From: Bradyrhizobium guangdongense
Lineage (GTDB): Bacteria > Pseudomonadota > Alphaproteobacteria > Rhizobiales > Xanthobacteraceae
DNA length: 52,074 nucleotides
Direction of reading: 5' to 3'
Assembly: GCF_006483445.1 (NCBI RefSeq)
Contig: NZ_PPPT01000162.1
Location: 1 to 52,074 of the forward strand
The notes under the pieces are model-generated. The model searched no databases. It saw nothing but the letters and a program-made list of their open reading frames with translations, and had not been told where the DNA came from. Position numbers and translations under genes: made by a program. Numbering within the stretch: the first letter of the stretch is position 1; each line of letters opens with the position of its first letter. Below are positions 26,810-35,700 of the stretch, piece after piece.

Positions 26810-27235
26810 ATGTCTCGTGTTCCCACGCTTTCCAGTCCGTTCCTGCTGGGTTTCGACGAAATCGAGCGCGTGCTCGATCGCGTCGTCAAGGGCGCCGACG
26901 GTTACCCTCCCTACAATATCGAGAGGTGTGAACGCTCGGACGGTGCCCCCGAACGCTTACGAATCACCCTGGCGGTCGCCGGTTTCACCCGCGACCAACT
27001 CGATGTAACCATTGAGGAAAACCAGCTCGTGATCCGCGGGCGCCAGCAGGACGACAAGTCCCGGCAATACATCCATCGCGGCATCGCCGCGCGCCACTTC
27101 CAGCGCACTTTCGTGCTGGCGGAGGGGATGCTGGTGCTGGGGGCGGATCTGAAGAACGGGCTGTTGTCGATCGATCTTGCCCGGCCTGAACCGGAAAGGA
27201 TCGTTAAGACAATCGCTATCAATGAGCACGAATAA
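26810..27235 (+). CDS. Hsp20 family small heat-shock protein
   Basis: This is an ATP-independent chaperone that holds unfolding proteins during heat stress. The 141-residue protein begins MSRVPTLSSPFLLGFDEIER, has YPPYNIERC at the start of the alpha-crystallin domain, ENQLVIRGRQ, the GIAARHFQRTFVLAEG segment and L-S-I-D-L near the end. The N-terminus fits the rhizobial class A (IbpA-like) group. It is followed 50 bases later by a DUF1150 gene, the usual partner. Confidence 0.93.
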   Translation: MSRVPTLSSPFLLGFDEIERVLDRVVKGADGYPPYNIERCERSDGAPERLRITLAVAGFTRDQLDVTIEENQLVIRGRQQDDKSRQYIHRGIAARHFQRTFVLAEGMLVLGADLKNGLLSIDLARPEPERIVKTIAINEHE

Positions 27236-27285
27236 TGGAACGAGTAGCGGACTCGACCGCTTAGTGTGATGAAGGAGTCGAGACC

Positions 27286-27558
27286 ATGAGTGAAGGTCAC
27301 GTTGCGTTCGAATACGAAGCCGGCAATGTCTCACCGGAGACGCTGGCAACCCTCGGCGAAGGTCATATCGCCTATGTGAAGCAGATCCGCTCCGAAGACG
27401 TGCCGGACCTGTTTCCGCAAGCCCCTAGGATTGCGCCGGGCCTCAAACTCTTCGCGCTCCACTCCGCCGACGGCACGCCGATCATGCTGACCGACAGCCG
27501 CGAAGCCGCGGTCGCGAATGCCTGGAGCAACGAGCTGCAGGCGGTGAGCGTGCACTGA
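27286..27558 (+). CDS. DUF1150 family protein
   Basis: The 90-residue acidic protein shows the DUF1150 pattern: ETLATLGEGHIAYVKQIRSE, a FALHSADGTPIMLTD core and AVANAWSNEL. In Rhizobiales this gene regularly follows an Hsp20 gene. It lacks a signal peptide or membrane segment. Function is unknown; the pairing suggests an adaptor or modulator in the heat-shock response. GGAG stands upstream of the start. Confidence 0.88.
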   Translation: MSEGHVAFEYEAGNVSPETLATLGEGHIAYVKQIRSEDVPDLFPQAPRIAPGLKLFALHSADGTPIMLTDSREAAVANAWSNELQAVSVH

Positions 27559-27592
27559 CGCGCGCCTGAGCGCGGCATCTACTGAATTCAAA

Positions 27593-27636
27593 TGCGCGGG
27601 CAGGCCTCGACACCGAGGCGGCCCGCGCATTTTTTT
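27593..27636 (+). terminator. Rho-independent terminator of the hsp20 operon
   Basis: Outer arms TGCGCGGGC and GCCCGCGCA enclose a second paired block (GGCCTCG/CGAGGC) and are followed by TTTTTTT. It ends the Hsp20-DUF1150 transcript. Confidence 0.93.
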
Positions 27637-27749
27637 GGCCCACCAAGTGACCCCTCACGGTGAAGGCATCATAGACCCGCTTCGAGATTGTCTGACGACT
27701 CGACATCAGTTGCGCCCAGGGCGTATGACCGAGCCGACGCGGCTCAACA

Positions 27750-28952
27750 ATGGCATTCGGAGTCTTTCCGATAGTGGGCACCAGCGGTTTGATCTCGATC
27801 GACCTCGGGTTACGCGGCGCCGTCGTGGCATTGTGCCTGCTGATCGCATCTATCGCTCTACGCGATCGCCGCGATAGCACGGCCGCGCTGCTGGGCGCCG
27901 CACTCGCCATCGGCGCAGCCGCTTCGATGATCTGCACGTCGCCGACCTTCCCGCGGCCATACGCGTGGTGGGGCCTGTTGTTGCTGGCGCTGTCCAGCGC
28001 GAACTGTGTCGTGTTCTGGCTATGGGCGCGTTCCGCCTTCGATGACGATTTCGTGCCGCGGCCCTGGCATGGCGCCTTGTGGGTGGCCGTTGCCGTCGCG
28101 CAATGGCTGGACGCCAGCGGCATCACGCAATCGGCCGCGCTTGAGCGTGCGATCGAACGCGCGCTGTCGCTTGCCTTTCTCGGCCTGGCATTGTTGGCGG
28201 TGGCGCAGACGCTCCTCACGTGGCGGGGCGACCTGGTGCAGGGCCGGCGTCGGCTCCGGCTGGTCGTCTTGATCGGTGCGTCGGCCCAAATCGTTCTCAA
28301 CTCTTACTTGAGCTTCTTGCAGCCTTCGACTCACACTTTTTCCATGTCCAGCGTCGCCAACGCCTTCGCTCTGTTCGTGTTGGTCGGCTTGAGCGCATGG
28401 AGTGTGCTGGAGGCGCAGAAGGGTTCGATCCTGCTGCCCGCAGGAAATGTCCCGTTGGTTGCACCAGCAAAGACGTCTGACGATCCGAGCAAGCCTGCAG
28501 TGATCGAACCGGCTCTCTTGCGCCGGCTGGAACGGCTAATGACCGTCGAGCGCATCTATCGGCGTGAGGGGTTGACCATTGGATTGCTATCCGCCGAGCT
28601 ACGCGTGCCGGAATACCGGATGCGGCAGCTCATCAATGAGGGCCTCGGTTACCGCAATTTCAATGCGTTTCTTAATCATTACCGGATCAGCGAAGCCAAG
28701 GAGGCGCTGGCCGACCCCGAACAAGTGGAAGTCCCGGTGCTGACAATTGCGATGGACACAGGGTTCCAGTCGATCGGGCCCTTCAACCGTGCCTTCAGGG
28801 CCGAAACAGATATGACCCCAACCGAATTCCGCCGTCTTGCAATGGCGGGAAATGCAGCTCTGGGAACGGCCGATCAAAAATCGGCCAGTCGGGTTGAGGA
28901 ATCGGCCAGCCGGATTGCAGAAATCGGCGAGAAGGAATCGAAGACGTTTTGA
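27750..28952 (+). CDS. Membrane-bound AraC-family transcriptional regulator
   Basis: The 400-residue protein has about six or seven hydrophobic segments in its first 235 residues, then an AraC-type DNA-binding domain near residues 260-370. In it the first helix-turn-helix is ELRVPEYRMRQLINEGLGYR and the second reads FQSIGPFNRAFRAETDMTPT. This layout occurs in sensors that respond at the membrane. A stop codon eight codons before the ATG at 27750 fixes the frame; no clear ribosome site is seen. The last 30 residues carry an ESASRxx repeat. It lies 50 bases before the serine hydrolase gene, its likely target. Confidence 0.85.
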   Translation: MAFGVFPIVGTSGLISIDLGLRGAVVALCLLIASIALRDRRDSTAALLGAALAIGAAASMICTSPTFPRPYAWWGLLLLALSSANCVVFWLWARSAFDDDFVPRPWHGALWVAVAVAQWLDASGITQSAALERAIERALSLAFLGLALLAVAQTLLTWRGDLVQGRRRLRLVVLIGASAQIVLNSYLSFLQPSTHTFSMSSVANAFALFVLVGLSAWSVLEAQKGSILLPAGNVPLVAPAKTSDDPSKPAVIEPALLRRLERLMTVERIYRREGLTIGLLSAELRVPEYRMRQLINEGLGYRNFNAFLNHYRISEAKEALADPEQVEVPVLTIAMDTGFQSIGPFNRAFRAETDMTPTEFRRLAMAGNAALGTADQKSASRVEESASRIAEIGEKESKTF

Positions 28953-29002
28953 CAGACTGACGGCGATCTTTCCGCGCAACAGCTGCGACAGAGGGGCCGC
29001 CC

Positions 29003-30955
29003 ATGCGATATCGGCGACTAGCCGTTTCATTGACCGTGCTGTCCGCGCTGACAGGTGCGGCGCTTGCCGACGATTTGCAGACCGTCGGCGATCCGGAGAG
29101 TCTCGGCTTTTCGGCGAAGCGCCTCGCGCGCATCACCTCCTGGTTTGAGGCGCAGACCAAAAAGGGCGATCCCTCCGGTTTTGTCGTCGGGATCGCCCGA
29201 GGCGGAAAGCTCGCTTATTTGCAGCCCACCGGCTTTGAGGATCACGACAGGAAAAGTCCGATGCGCCCGGATTCGATCTTTCGCATCGGATCTATGTCCA
29301 AGCAGATCACCAGCGTAGCCACCATGATGCTGGTCGACGAAGGCAAGCTCGAGCTTGACACTCCCGTGGCGCAGTATTTGCCGGAGCTCAAGGGCATGCA
29401 GGTCGTCAGGAAGGACCCGGCCACTGGGGATCCGATCCTCCTGGATCTTGCGCGAAAGGTCTTTGAACCGGCGAAGCGCGCGATGACCATCCGGGATTTG
29501 CTGCGCAACACGTCCGGGCTCGTCTATGCCACGGGGGATTACGCCGACCCAGGATTTGGAAATGCGGCGGTCCACCTGCTTTACGGTGCGAGAGCGCCGT
29601 TCCGACGCGACAAGCCGATCGCATCCTTCGTCGCGAGCCTCGGTACACTCCCGCTTTTGCACCAGCCGGGCGAAGTCTGGGAATATGCTATCGGATACGA
29701 CGTTCTCGGCCGTGTCATTGAAGTCGTTTCGGGCCAGACGTTCGAGCAGTTTCTGCAAACTCGCCTGTTCGCGCCGCTCCACATGGTCGACAGCGCCTTC
29801 TCCGTGCCGGCGGACAAACTCGACCGTCTCGTCGCCGTGCCAGGTGCGCAGCCGACGCCGCTTTCGGATGGGGACGTCGGGAAACCGCAAACATTCTTTT
29901 CGGGTGGGGGAGGGATCGTCTCGACGGTCCCGGACTTCCTGCGCTTCTGCCAGATGCTGCTCAATGGCGGGGAGCTCGATGGCGTGCGGATCCTGAAGCC
30001 TGAAACAGTCCGGCTGATGACGACAAATTCACTGCCGTCCGACATGCACGTCGCAGGGCACGAAGCCGGCCCGGCCTTTGGTACGGGATGGGGGCTCGGC
30101 TTCGCCGTTCGCACCAATCCGGATTTCAGCCTGATCCCCGGCGCGGTCGGCGGCTTCAACTGGCAAGGAAGCTGGGGCACGTTTTTCTCGGTCGACCCGG
30201 TCCAGAAGCTGATCCTGGTGATGATGATGCAGCGGAGCCAGTACAGCGAGAACGGTTTCTTCTTCAACGCAATCCGTCGTCTGCCCTATGCGGCGTTGAA
30301 GGTTCCTGAGGCCCCCGCGCCGATCCTGTCGGAGCCATTGAACCCCGCCCCTCTCACCGACTACGTCGGACATTACGATTTCGGCGGCTCCGCAAGTTCG
30401 CTCGACAGACAGGCGTTGGTCGCCGACGGTCGCGGCTGGACCGGTCTTGAGTCTGTTGCCGTGGAGAAGGGCGGGCTCAGAGTGATCAGGCTTGCCGACA
30501 AAGGCCCCACCGCGCGGGCCGGCGTGATGGCGGGAGACGTCATCGCCGCTATCGACGACAAGTCGATCACAGGGCTGACCCTGGAAGCGACACTTGGCCG
30601 GATCTCAGGCCCGGTCGACGCCGCGATCAAGCTCAAGATCATCCGCGCGACGCAGAGCGATCCACTTGTTGTCGCCTTTCCCCGAGAGGCAGTTCCAGCG
30701 CACAGTGTCGCGCTTCAAGTCCGTGTCGCAGACGGCAAGCTCGTCGTCGAGGCAACAGGCCAATGGTCAATCCTCGATTTCGACAGGGGACGGCGGACGC
30801 CCGTGGCGATTCGTTCAAAGGATGAATTCCAAGTCGAGGGCGGCGATCGCACGCGGCTTGCTTTCACGCGCGACGCCGCCGGCAAGGTCAACGGCGCGAT
30901 TCTCAATCCCGGACCATGGGAGCAACGCGGCACGCTCGCCAATATGGAGAACTGA
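29003..30955 (+). CDS. Exported serine hydrolase (beta-lactamase/PBP fold) with PDZ-like domain
   Basis: This is a class C beta-lactamase/esterase-fold hydrolase. The 650-residue precursor has a signal peptide ending at ALAD. The nucleophile motif is S97-M-S-K100, the tyrosine motif YAIGYD lies near residue 228, and a GGFNWQGSWG segment stands at the third-motif position in place of KTG. About residues 450-550 form a PDZ-like fold (GPTARAGVMAGDVIAAID), and a C-terminal beta domain ends the protein. The substrate is unknown: peptide, ester or cell-wall stem are possible. GAGGGG precedes the start. Confidence 0.85.
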   Translation: MRYRRLAVSLTVLSALTGAALADDLQTVGDPESLGFSAKRLARITSWFEAQTKKGDPSGFVVGIARGGKLAYLQPTGFEDHDRKSPMRPDSIFRIGSMSKQITSVATMMLVDEGKLELDTPVAQYLPELKGMQVVRKDPATGDPILLDLARKVFEPAKRAMTIRDLLRNTSGLVYATGDYADPGFGNAAVHLLYGARAPFRRDKPIASFVASLGTLPLLHQPGEVWEYAIGYDVLGRVIEVVSGQTFEQFLQTRLFAPLHMVDSAFSVPADKLDRLVAVPGAQPTPLSDGDVGKPQTFFSGGGGIVSTVPDFLRFCQMLLNGGELDGVRILKPETVRLMTTNSLPSDMHVAGHEAGPAFGTGWGLGFAVRTNPDFSLIPGAVGGFNWQGSWGTFFSVDPVQKLILVMMMQRSQYSENGFFFNAIRRLPYAALKVPEAPAPILSEPLNPAPLTDYVGHYDFGGSASSLDRQALVADGRGWTGLESVAVEKGGLRVIRLADKGPTARAGVMAGDVIAAIDDKSITGLTLEATLGRISGPVDAAIKLKIIRATQSDPLVVAFPREAVPAHSVALQVRVADGKLVVEATGQWSILDFDRGRRTPVAIRSKDEFQVEGGDRTRLAFTRDAAGKVNGAILNPGPWEQRGTLANMEN

Positions 30956-31055
30956 GCGTTGATGCGGACGTTTCCCCGGTCCAAAAATCGGGTGTCCGAC
31001 GATCGGATTTGAGTCTGCGCTTCGAAAGCGAACGTTATGTCTATGAGTACGAGAC

Positions 31056-32594
31056 TCAGTCGCCTGACCGACCCGCCAGCCGCGCGCGGATGTCCGGCTT
31101 CAGCACCTTGCCGACCTTGGAGCGCGGCAGATCGTTCCAGACTTCGATCTGCTTCGGTGTCTTGACGCTGCCGATCTGCTGCTTGACGAAGGCCGCCAAT
31201 GCCGTCGCATCGACGCTTTGGCCTATGCGGGGCTGCACCACGGCGACGATCCGCTCGCCCCATTTGTCGTCTGCTAGCCCGATGACGGCGCAATCCTGCA
31301 CCGATTCATGCGCCCGCAATGCGTTCTCGACCTCGATCGAATAGACGTTGAACCCGCCGGTGATGATCATGTCCTTGGCGCGATCGACGATGTAGAGGTA
31401 GCCGTCGTCGTCGATGTAGCCGATGTCGCCGGTGTGGTGCCAACCATGCGCGGAGGCCTCTGCGGTGGCCTCCGGGTTTTTGTAATAGCCCTCCATCACC
31501 AGCGAGCCGCGCACCACGATCTCGCCGCGTGCGCCTGATGGCAGCAGATTTCCGTCGCCATCCATGATGCCGGCCTGCACCAGCGGGCTGATCCGGCCGG
31601 CCGAGGCGAGGCGCTCCATCGCGATGGTGCCGTCGGCATTGTAATGCTCGTCGGGCGCCATCATCGAGATCATCATCGGCGCCTCGGTCTGGCCGAACAA
31701 TTGCGCCATCGGGCCGATCCGCTTCAGCGCCTCCGCAAGCCGCGTAGCCGAGATCGGCGCGGCGCCATACCAGAAGCATTGCAGCGAGGAGAGTTTTGCG
31801 GAGTCGAGCCTGGGATGATCGAGCAGCATGTAGATCACGGTCGGCGGCAGGAAGGTGTGGGTGACGCCGTAGCGCTCGATCAGGTCGAGGAATTCGCCGA
31901 TGTCGGGGTGATGCATGATCACGATGCGGCCACCGAGCGCCATGATCGGGAAACACAGCACGCCGGCGGCGTGAGTCAGCGGCGCGAGCGCGAGATAGAC
32001 CGGACGTCCCCTGAAGGGATAGCCCATCAGCGTCAGGGCCGTCATGGCCTCGATGTTGCGGCCCGACAGCATGACACCTTTCGGCTTGCCGGTGGTGCCA
32101 CCGGTACCCGGGATCATCACGAGATCGTCGACCGTCTCGCGTTGATAAGGGTCGTCGGCGAGGCCGGCGAGCCAGCTGTCGAACGATGGCGCAAAGGGCA
32201 ACTCGGCATCGAGGCAGACGAGGGCGCGCAGTTTTGGCAGCTCTGCCCGCACCGCCTCGACCATCGGCGCAAAGCTCGAGTGAAACAGCAGCACGCTGCA
32301 ATCGAACTGGTCGAGGATGATCCGGTTCTCGGCTGCCTCGTTGCGCGGATTGATCGGGCACCACACCGCGCCGGCGCGCGAAATGCCGAACACGCAGGCG
32401 AACGCCACCGGATCGTTGCCGGAGAGGATTGCGACCTTCTCGCCGGCCGCAATCCCGGAGCGCGCGAGTCCGCGCGCGACGCGGTAGCTCAGCTTCTGCA
32501 CCTCGCGATAGCTGAGATCGCGGCCGTCCATGGTGAGGCACGGCGCGTCGAGGCCGAGCGAGGCGCCTTTGTCGAGGTAGTCGATGAAGCGCAT
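31056..32594 (-). CDS. Class I adenylate-forming acyl-CoA ligase
   Basis: This enzyme activates a carboxylic acid as acyl-AMP and then acyl-CoA. The 512-residue protein has the P-loop TGGTTGKPKGVM (A3), YGAAPIS and LFGQTEAPM (A5), HTGDIGYIDDDGYLYIVDRAKDMI (A7-A8) and the C-terminal lysine motif PRSKVGKVLK (A10). The start MRFIDYLDKG has GGAGG nine bases upstream; the frame is open far beyond, into the neighbour. It is the last gene of a three-gene operon. The acid (fatty, aromatic or other) cannot be told. Confidence 0.9.
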   Translation of the reverse strand: MRFIDYLDKGASLGLDAPCLTMDGRDLSYREVQKLSYRVARGLARSGIAAGEKVAILSGNDPVAFACVFGISRAGAVWCPINPRNEAAENRIILDQFDCSVLLFHSSFAPMVEAVRAELPKLRALVCLDAELPFAPSFDSWLAGLADDPYQRETVDDLVMIPGTGGTTGKPKGVMLSGRNIEAMTALTLMGYPFRGRPVYLALAPLTHAAGVLCFPIMALGGRIVIMHHPDIGEFLDLIERYGVTHTFLPPTVIYMLLDHPRLDSAKLSSLQCFWYGAAPISATRLAEALKRIGPMAQLFGQTEAPMMISMMAPDEHYNADGTIAMERLASAGRISPLVQAGIMDGDGNLLPSGARGEIVVRGSLVMEGYYKNPEATAEASAHGWHHTGDIGYIDDDGYLYIVDRAKDMIITGGFNVYSIEVENALRAHESVQDCAVIGLADDKWGERIVAVVQPRIGQSVDATALAAFVKQQIGSVKTPKQIEVWNDLPRSKVGKVLKPDIRARLAGRSGD

Positions 32595-32650
32595 GGTCGC
32601 CTCCAAAGCGCCCGCGGGTGGCGCGGAAAACCGCGCCACCCGTGATTTAG

Positions 32651-33781
32651 CTAATCGTGCACAGTCAGGATCGGCTTGCTGACCAGCCCAAAACTGCGCA
32701 ATTGCCCGAGCAGCTCGTGATGGCCAAAGGCCTGGCAGCCGGAGGCAAAACCCACGCGTTTTGGCGGCTGCTGCAGCAAATGCGCAGCCGCATAGGCCTG
32801 CAGCATGCCGGTCTGCTTGTAGTTGCTGTTGCCGTTGATGACGCAGTGCGCGCGTCCCAGTGGGCCGGAGGCATGCACCGAATCCAGGGACTTGTTGACG
32901 CGCGGATTTTCCCGCGGCGGCATGGTGTTCATGACGCCGGCGGCGGTCTGCGCCAACGCGGCGTAGCGGTCGTCGGGGTTCATGTGCTTGGTCGCCTCCA
33001 GCGCGGCGGCGACGATCTGCGGCACGCCCAGCATCAGTCCGCGATTGAACACGCCGCCCAGCACCTTCACGTTGGCCACGCGCGGATCGCGCTTGAACCA
33101 CACGGGATGCGAGGTGCCGCCCCAGGGCAGCGCCAGCGCCAGCTCGTGCTGGCCGGGGATGGCGAGGTTGGTGAGGCCGGCATCGGGCTGATGCTCGACG
33201 TATTTGTTCTGCTCGAGATAGTAGGCCTTGGCCATCGCGGCGTTGACCAAAATGGTCTGGGTCGAGGCGATGGTCGGGCTGCCGCCCCAGAACACGGCGA
33301 TATCGAGCGTGTCGAGACCGGGCGTCTCCAGGCAGAGCTGGGCTGCGATCTCGCCGGTGGTGTACATCTGCGCGATGCCCGGCGCCAGCAGCAGGCCGGC
33401 ATTGGCGAACTTCGTGCCCCACTCCTGCTCGAGCGTGATCAGCCAGTCCTGCTCGCCGGTCGTGTCGGTGTAGTGGCATCGGGACGCCCAGCAGGCCTGC
33501 ACCACCTCGCCGCCGAATTTTGCAAAGGGACCAACGGTGTTCAGCACCACCGAGGCGCCGTTGAACAACTCCGTCAACGCGCTCACGGTGTGCGGCACTT
33601 CCACCACCTCGTAGTCGGCGGTCTCGATGCCGGCCACATTCGCCTTCATCGCGGCGTTGAGCTTCTCGGCACTACGGCCGGCGGCGACGAAGGGGATGTT
33701 GTACTCACGTAAGTATTCGCAGACGAGACGGCCGGTGTAGCCGGACGCGCCATAGACGATGACGGGTTTTTTCGCGCTCAT
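32651..33781 (-). CDS. Saccharopine-dehydrogenase-like NAD(P)-binding protein
   Basis: The 376-residue protein opens with the Rossmann motif VIVYGASGYTGRLVCEYL and has VVLNTVGPFAKFGGEVVQAC and CHYTDTTGEQDW, features of the saccharopine dehydrogenase / trans-acting enoyl reductase group. The family reduces varied substrates and is often placed in lipid or polyketide loci. Here it lies between an SDR and an acyl-CoA ligase on one strand, so it may act on the CoA-activated substrate. The reaction is unknown. Confidence 0.8.
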   Translation of the reverse strand: MSAKKPVIVYGASGYTGRLVCEYLREYNIPFVAAGRSAEKLNAAMKANVAGIETADYEVVEVPHTVSALTELFNGASVVLNTVGPFAKFGGEVVQACWASRCHYTDTTGEQDWLITLEQEWGTKFANAGLLLAPGIAQMYTTGEIAAQLCLETPGLDTLDIAVFWGGSPTIASTQTILVNAAMAKAYYLEQNKYVEHQPDAGLTNLAIPGQHELALALPWGGTSHPVWFKRDPRVANVKVLGGVFNRGLMLGVPQIVAAALEATKHMNPDDRYAALAQTAAGVMNTMPPRENPRVNKSLDSVHASGPLGRAHCVINGNSNYKQTGMLQAYAAAHLLQQPPKRVGFASGCQAFGHHELLGQLRSFGLVSKPILTVHD

Positions 33782-33817
33782 TGTGTTCCTCCGAATTTTT
33801 GTTGTCAGGTTTTTGGC

Positions 33818-34621
33818 TCACATGCCCATGCCGCCATCGACGGGCAGACCGATGCCGGTGATGAAGCGGGCCTCGTTCGAGCACAGGAACACCGCCGCGT
33901 CGGCGATGTCGCCGACCTCCGCGAGCTTGCCGAGAGGCGTCTGCTCCACCACCGAGCCGACGGCGGCGTTGACGTCGGGCGCGAGACCGATCTTCACGAT
34001 GTCATTAGCGAGCTGCAGGCCCATGTCGGTCGGGATCAGACCGGGATAGATGCAGTTGACGCGCACGCCATAACCGAGCTTGCCGGCCTCCATCGCAGCG
34101 ACCCGCGTCATGCGATCGACCGCGGATTTGGTGCCGGAATAAACGGATATGCTCGGGAAGGCGATCGTCGCCGCGACGGACGCAATGTTGACGACCGCGC
34201 CGCCCTTGCCGGCAGCTCCGCCCGGCCGCATCGCGCGGAAGGCGTGCTTCATGCCGAGCACGGTGCCGACGATGTTCACGTCGCACATCCGCCGCGCATC
34301 CTCGGCCTTGACCTCGCTGACCAGCGACGTGATCTCGATGCCGGCATTGTTGATGAGGATGTCGTAGCCGCCGAGGGTGGCGACGGTCTTGGCGACTGCC
34401 CGCTCCCATTGCGCGTCATCGGCGACGTCGAGCTGCGCGAAACCCGTCTTCACGCCTTCCTTCGCGATTGCGGTCGCGCTGGCATGGCCGGCCTCTTCGA
34501 GGATGTCGGCGATCATGACCGAGGCGCCGGCGCGCGCCAGTGCCTGCGCGATGGCCGCGCCGATCCCTCGTGCACCGCCGGTGACCAGGGCTTTCCTGCC
34601 TTCAAGACTCTTCCCACTCAT
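33818..34621 (-). CDS. Short-chain dehydrogenase/reductase (SDR)
   Basis: This classical SDR of 267 residues has TGGARGIGAAIA for NAD(P) binding near residue 15, the NNAG motif (DILINNAGIEI), catalytic Ser in VNIASVAAT, YSGTKSAVD for Tyr and Lys, and a FITGIGLPVDGGMGM end. The start MSGKSLEG has GGAGGAG upstream; the longer frame is unsupported. It is the first gene of the operon and faces tetR across 286 bases that hold two TetR-type palindromes. Confidence 0.92.
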   Translation of the reverse strand: MSGKSLEGRKALVTGGARGIGAAIAQALARAGASVMIADILEEAGHASATAIAKEGVKTGFAQLDVADDAQWERAVAKTVATLGGYDILINNAGIEITSLVSEVKAEDARRMCDVNIVGTVLGMKHAFRAMRPGGAAGKGGAVVNIASVAATIAFPSISVYSGTKSAVDRMTRVAAMEAGKLGYGVRVNCIYPGLIPTDMGLQLANDIVKIGLAPDVNAAVGSVVEQTPLGKLAEVGDIADAAVFLCSNEARFITGIGLPVDGGMGM

Positions 34622-34744
34622 GACGCACTCCTCCGTTGCTGGTGATTGATTTGTGCTGCGGCCGATCGACGGCGCGCGCCGGCAATGCACGGGCGCGGGC
34701 CTTTGGGCCGCACTCAGCGAAGCGTTCCTCCATGTCTGGATGTC

Positions 34745-34759
34745 TTGACGACTGTCCAA
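34745..34759. promoter_or_regulatory. Degenerate third operator copy
   Basis: TTGACGACTGTCCAA is an imperfect copy of the two palindromes 30-66 bases further on (TTGAC and GTC-CAA arms retained). It may be a weak third site on the SDR side. Confidence 0.35.
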
Positions 34760-34788
34760 ATTCTTGGGCGCGAACCTCCGCCAGAATC

Positions 34789-34802
34789 TTGACATTTGTC
34801 AA
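34789..34802. promoter_or_regulatory. Candidate TetR operator, site 1
   Basis: TTGACATTTGTCAA is a palindrome with TTGACA/TGTCAA arms around two bases. The centre is 22 bp from the next site, two DNA turns, so two dimers would sit on the same face. The arm doubles as a TTGACA promoter -35 box. Confidence 0.65.
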
Positions 34803-34810
34803 GAACGAAT

Positions 34811-34824
34811 TTGACAGTTGTCAA
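34811..34824. promoter_or_regulatory. Candidate TetR operator, site 2
   Basis: TTGACAGTTGTCAA has the same TTGACA/TGTCAA arms as site 1. It lies 84 bases before the tetR start and about 190 bases before the SDR start. Confidence 0.65.
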
Positions 34825-34907
34825 AGGAAGTGGTTGTGAGGGGATGGAGCTATCAGCTGATGGCGCGGTATAAGTCGTTGAAAGATCGGGACTGAGGAAG
34901 GAACACG

Positions 34908-35546
34908 ATGGCGCGGCAGGTGACCGGGGCAGCCCGGCGTGTGGCTGATGCGGCCGAGGTGCTGCGCGACGAAAAGTTCAACGCGCGACGCATCGAGCTT
35001 GCCGAGGCGGCGCTGGAGACGCTTGGCGAGCTCGGCTTCGCCCGCACCAGCCTGCGCGAGATCGCGCAGAACTCGGCGTTCACGCATGGCGTGTTCCACT
35101 ATTATTTCAGCGACAAGCTCGACCTGATCTGCTGCTGCGTGCGCCACTACAAGGCGAAATGCGTGACGCGCTATGACGAGGTCGTCGCGACCGCAAAGAG
35201 CCGCGAGGAATTGACGGAGGGCTTCCTCGCAAAGCTTGCGGCAACACTGCAAGACGAAGCCCGCATGCACCGGCTCTGGTACGATCTGCGCGCGCAGGCG
35301 ATGTTCGAGGCGGCGTTTCGCAAGGACGTGCTCGAGATCGACAAGAGCCTGGAGGCGATGATCTGGCGCATCGCGACCCGCTTTGCCGAATTCGGCGGCA
35401 AGCGGCCGGCGTCATCGCCCGCCGCGCTCTATGCGCTGTTCGACGGTCTGTTCCAGAGTGCGCTGCTCAAGCACCTCGCAGGCGACAAGACGGCAGTCCC
35501 CGAACTGCTCGACGAGGTCCGGCGGTTGCTGCCGACGGTGTGCTGA
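34908..35546 (+). CDS. TetR-family transcriptional regulator
   Basis: The 212-residue protein has the TetR helix-turn-helix near residues 25-72 (ELAEAALETLGELGFARTSL, then IAQNSAFTHGVFHYYFSDKLDLI) followed by an all-helical ligand domain. GAGGAAGGA precedes the start. It is divergent from the SDR / reductase / acyl-CoA ligase operon, which it very probably represses through the palindromes between them. The inducer is presumably a substrate or CoA ester of that pathway. Confidence 0.92.
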   Translation: MARQVTGAARRVADAAEVLRDEKFNARRIELAEAALETLGELGFARTSLREIAQNSAFTHGVFHYYFSDKLDLICCCVRHYKAKCVTRYDEVVATAKSREELTEGFLAKLAATLQDEARMHRLWYDLRAQAMFEAAFRKDVLEIDKSLEAMIWRIATRFAEFGGKRPASSPAALYALFDGLFQSALLKHLAGDKTAVPELLDEVRRLLPTVC

Positions 35547-35575
35547 AGGGCGCGAGGCGCACGAAGTTTCCGCCT

Positions 35576-35662
35576 CGTCATTGCGAGCGCAGCGAAGCAA
35601 TCCAGAATCCTTCCGTGGAGGGACTCTGGATTGCTTCGTCGCAAGGGCTCCTCGCAATGACG
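35576..35662. repeat. Palindromic repeat, family B
   Basis: Ends CGTCATTGCGAG and CTCGCAATGACG are inverted, and the inner arms GCGAAGCAATCCAGA and TCTGGATTGCTTCG pair almost perfectly. It is one large hairpin with no coding signal, just after tetR. With the family A copy next to it, it fills most of the 304-base gap before the ptsN stop. Confidence 0.8.
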
Positions 35663-35700
35663 GCGTTGAGAGAGCTACGCGCGCAATGATGGCGTGTACT

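Noticed and set aside
32595..33479. Extension of the acyl-CoA ligase frame upstream
   Set aside because: It runs through the saccharopine-dehydrogenase-like gene in another frame. GGAGG before 32594 marks the start.
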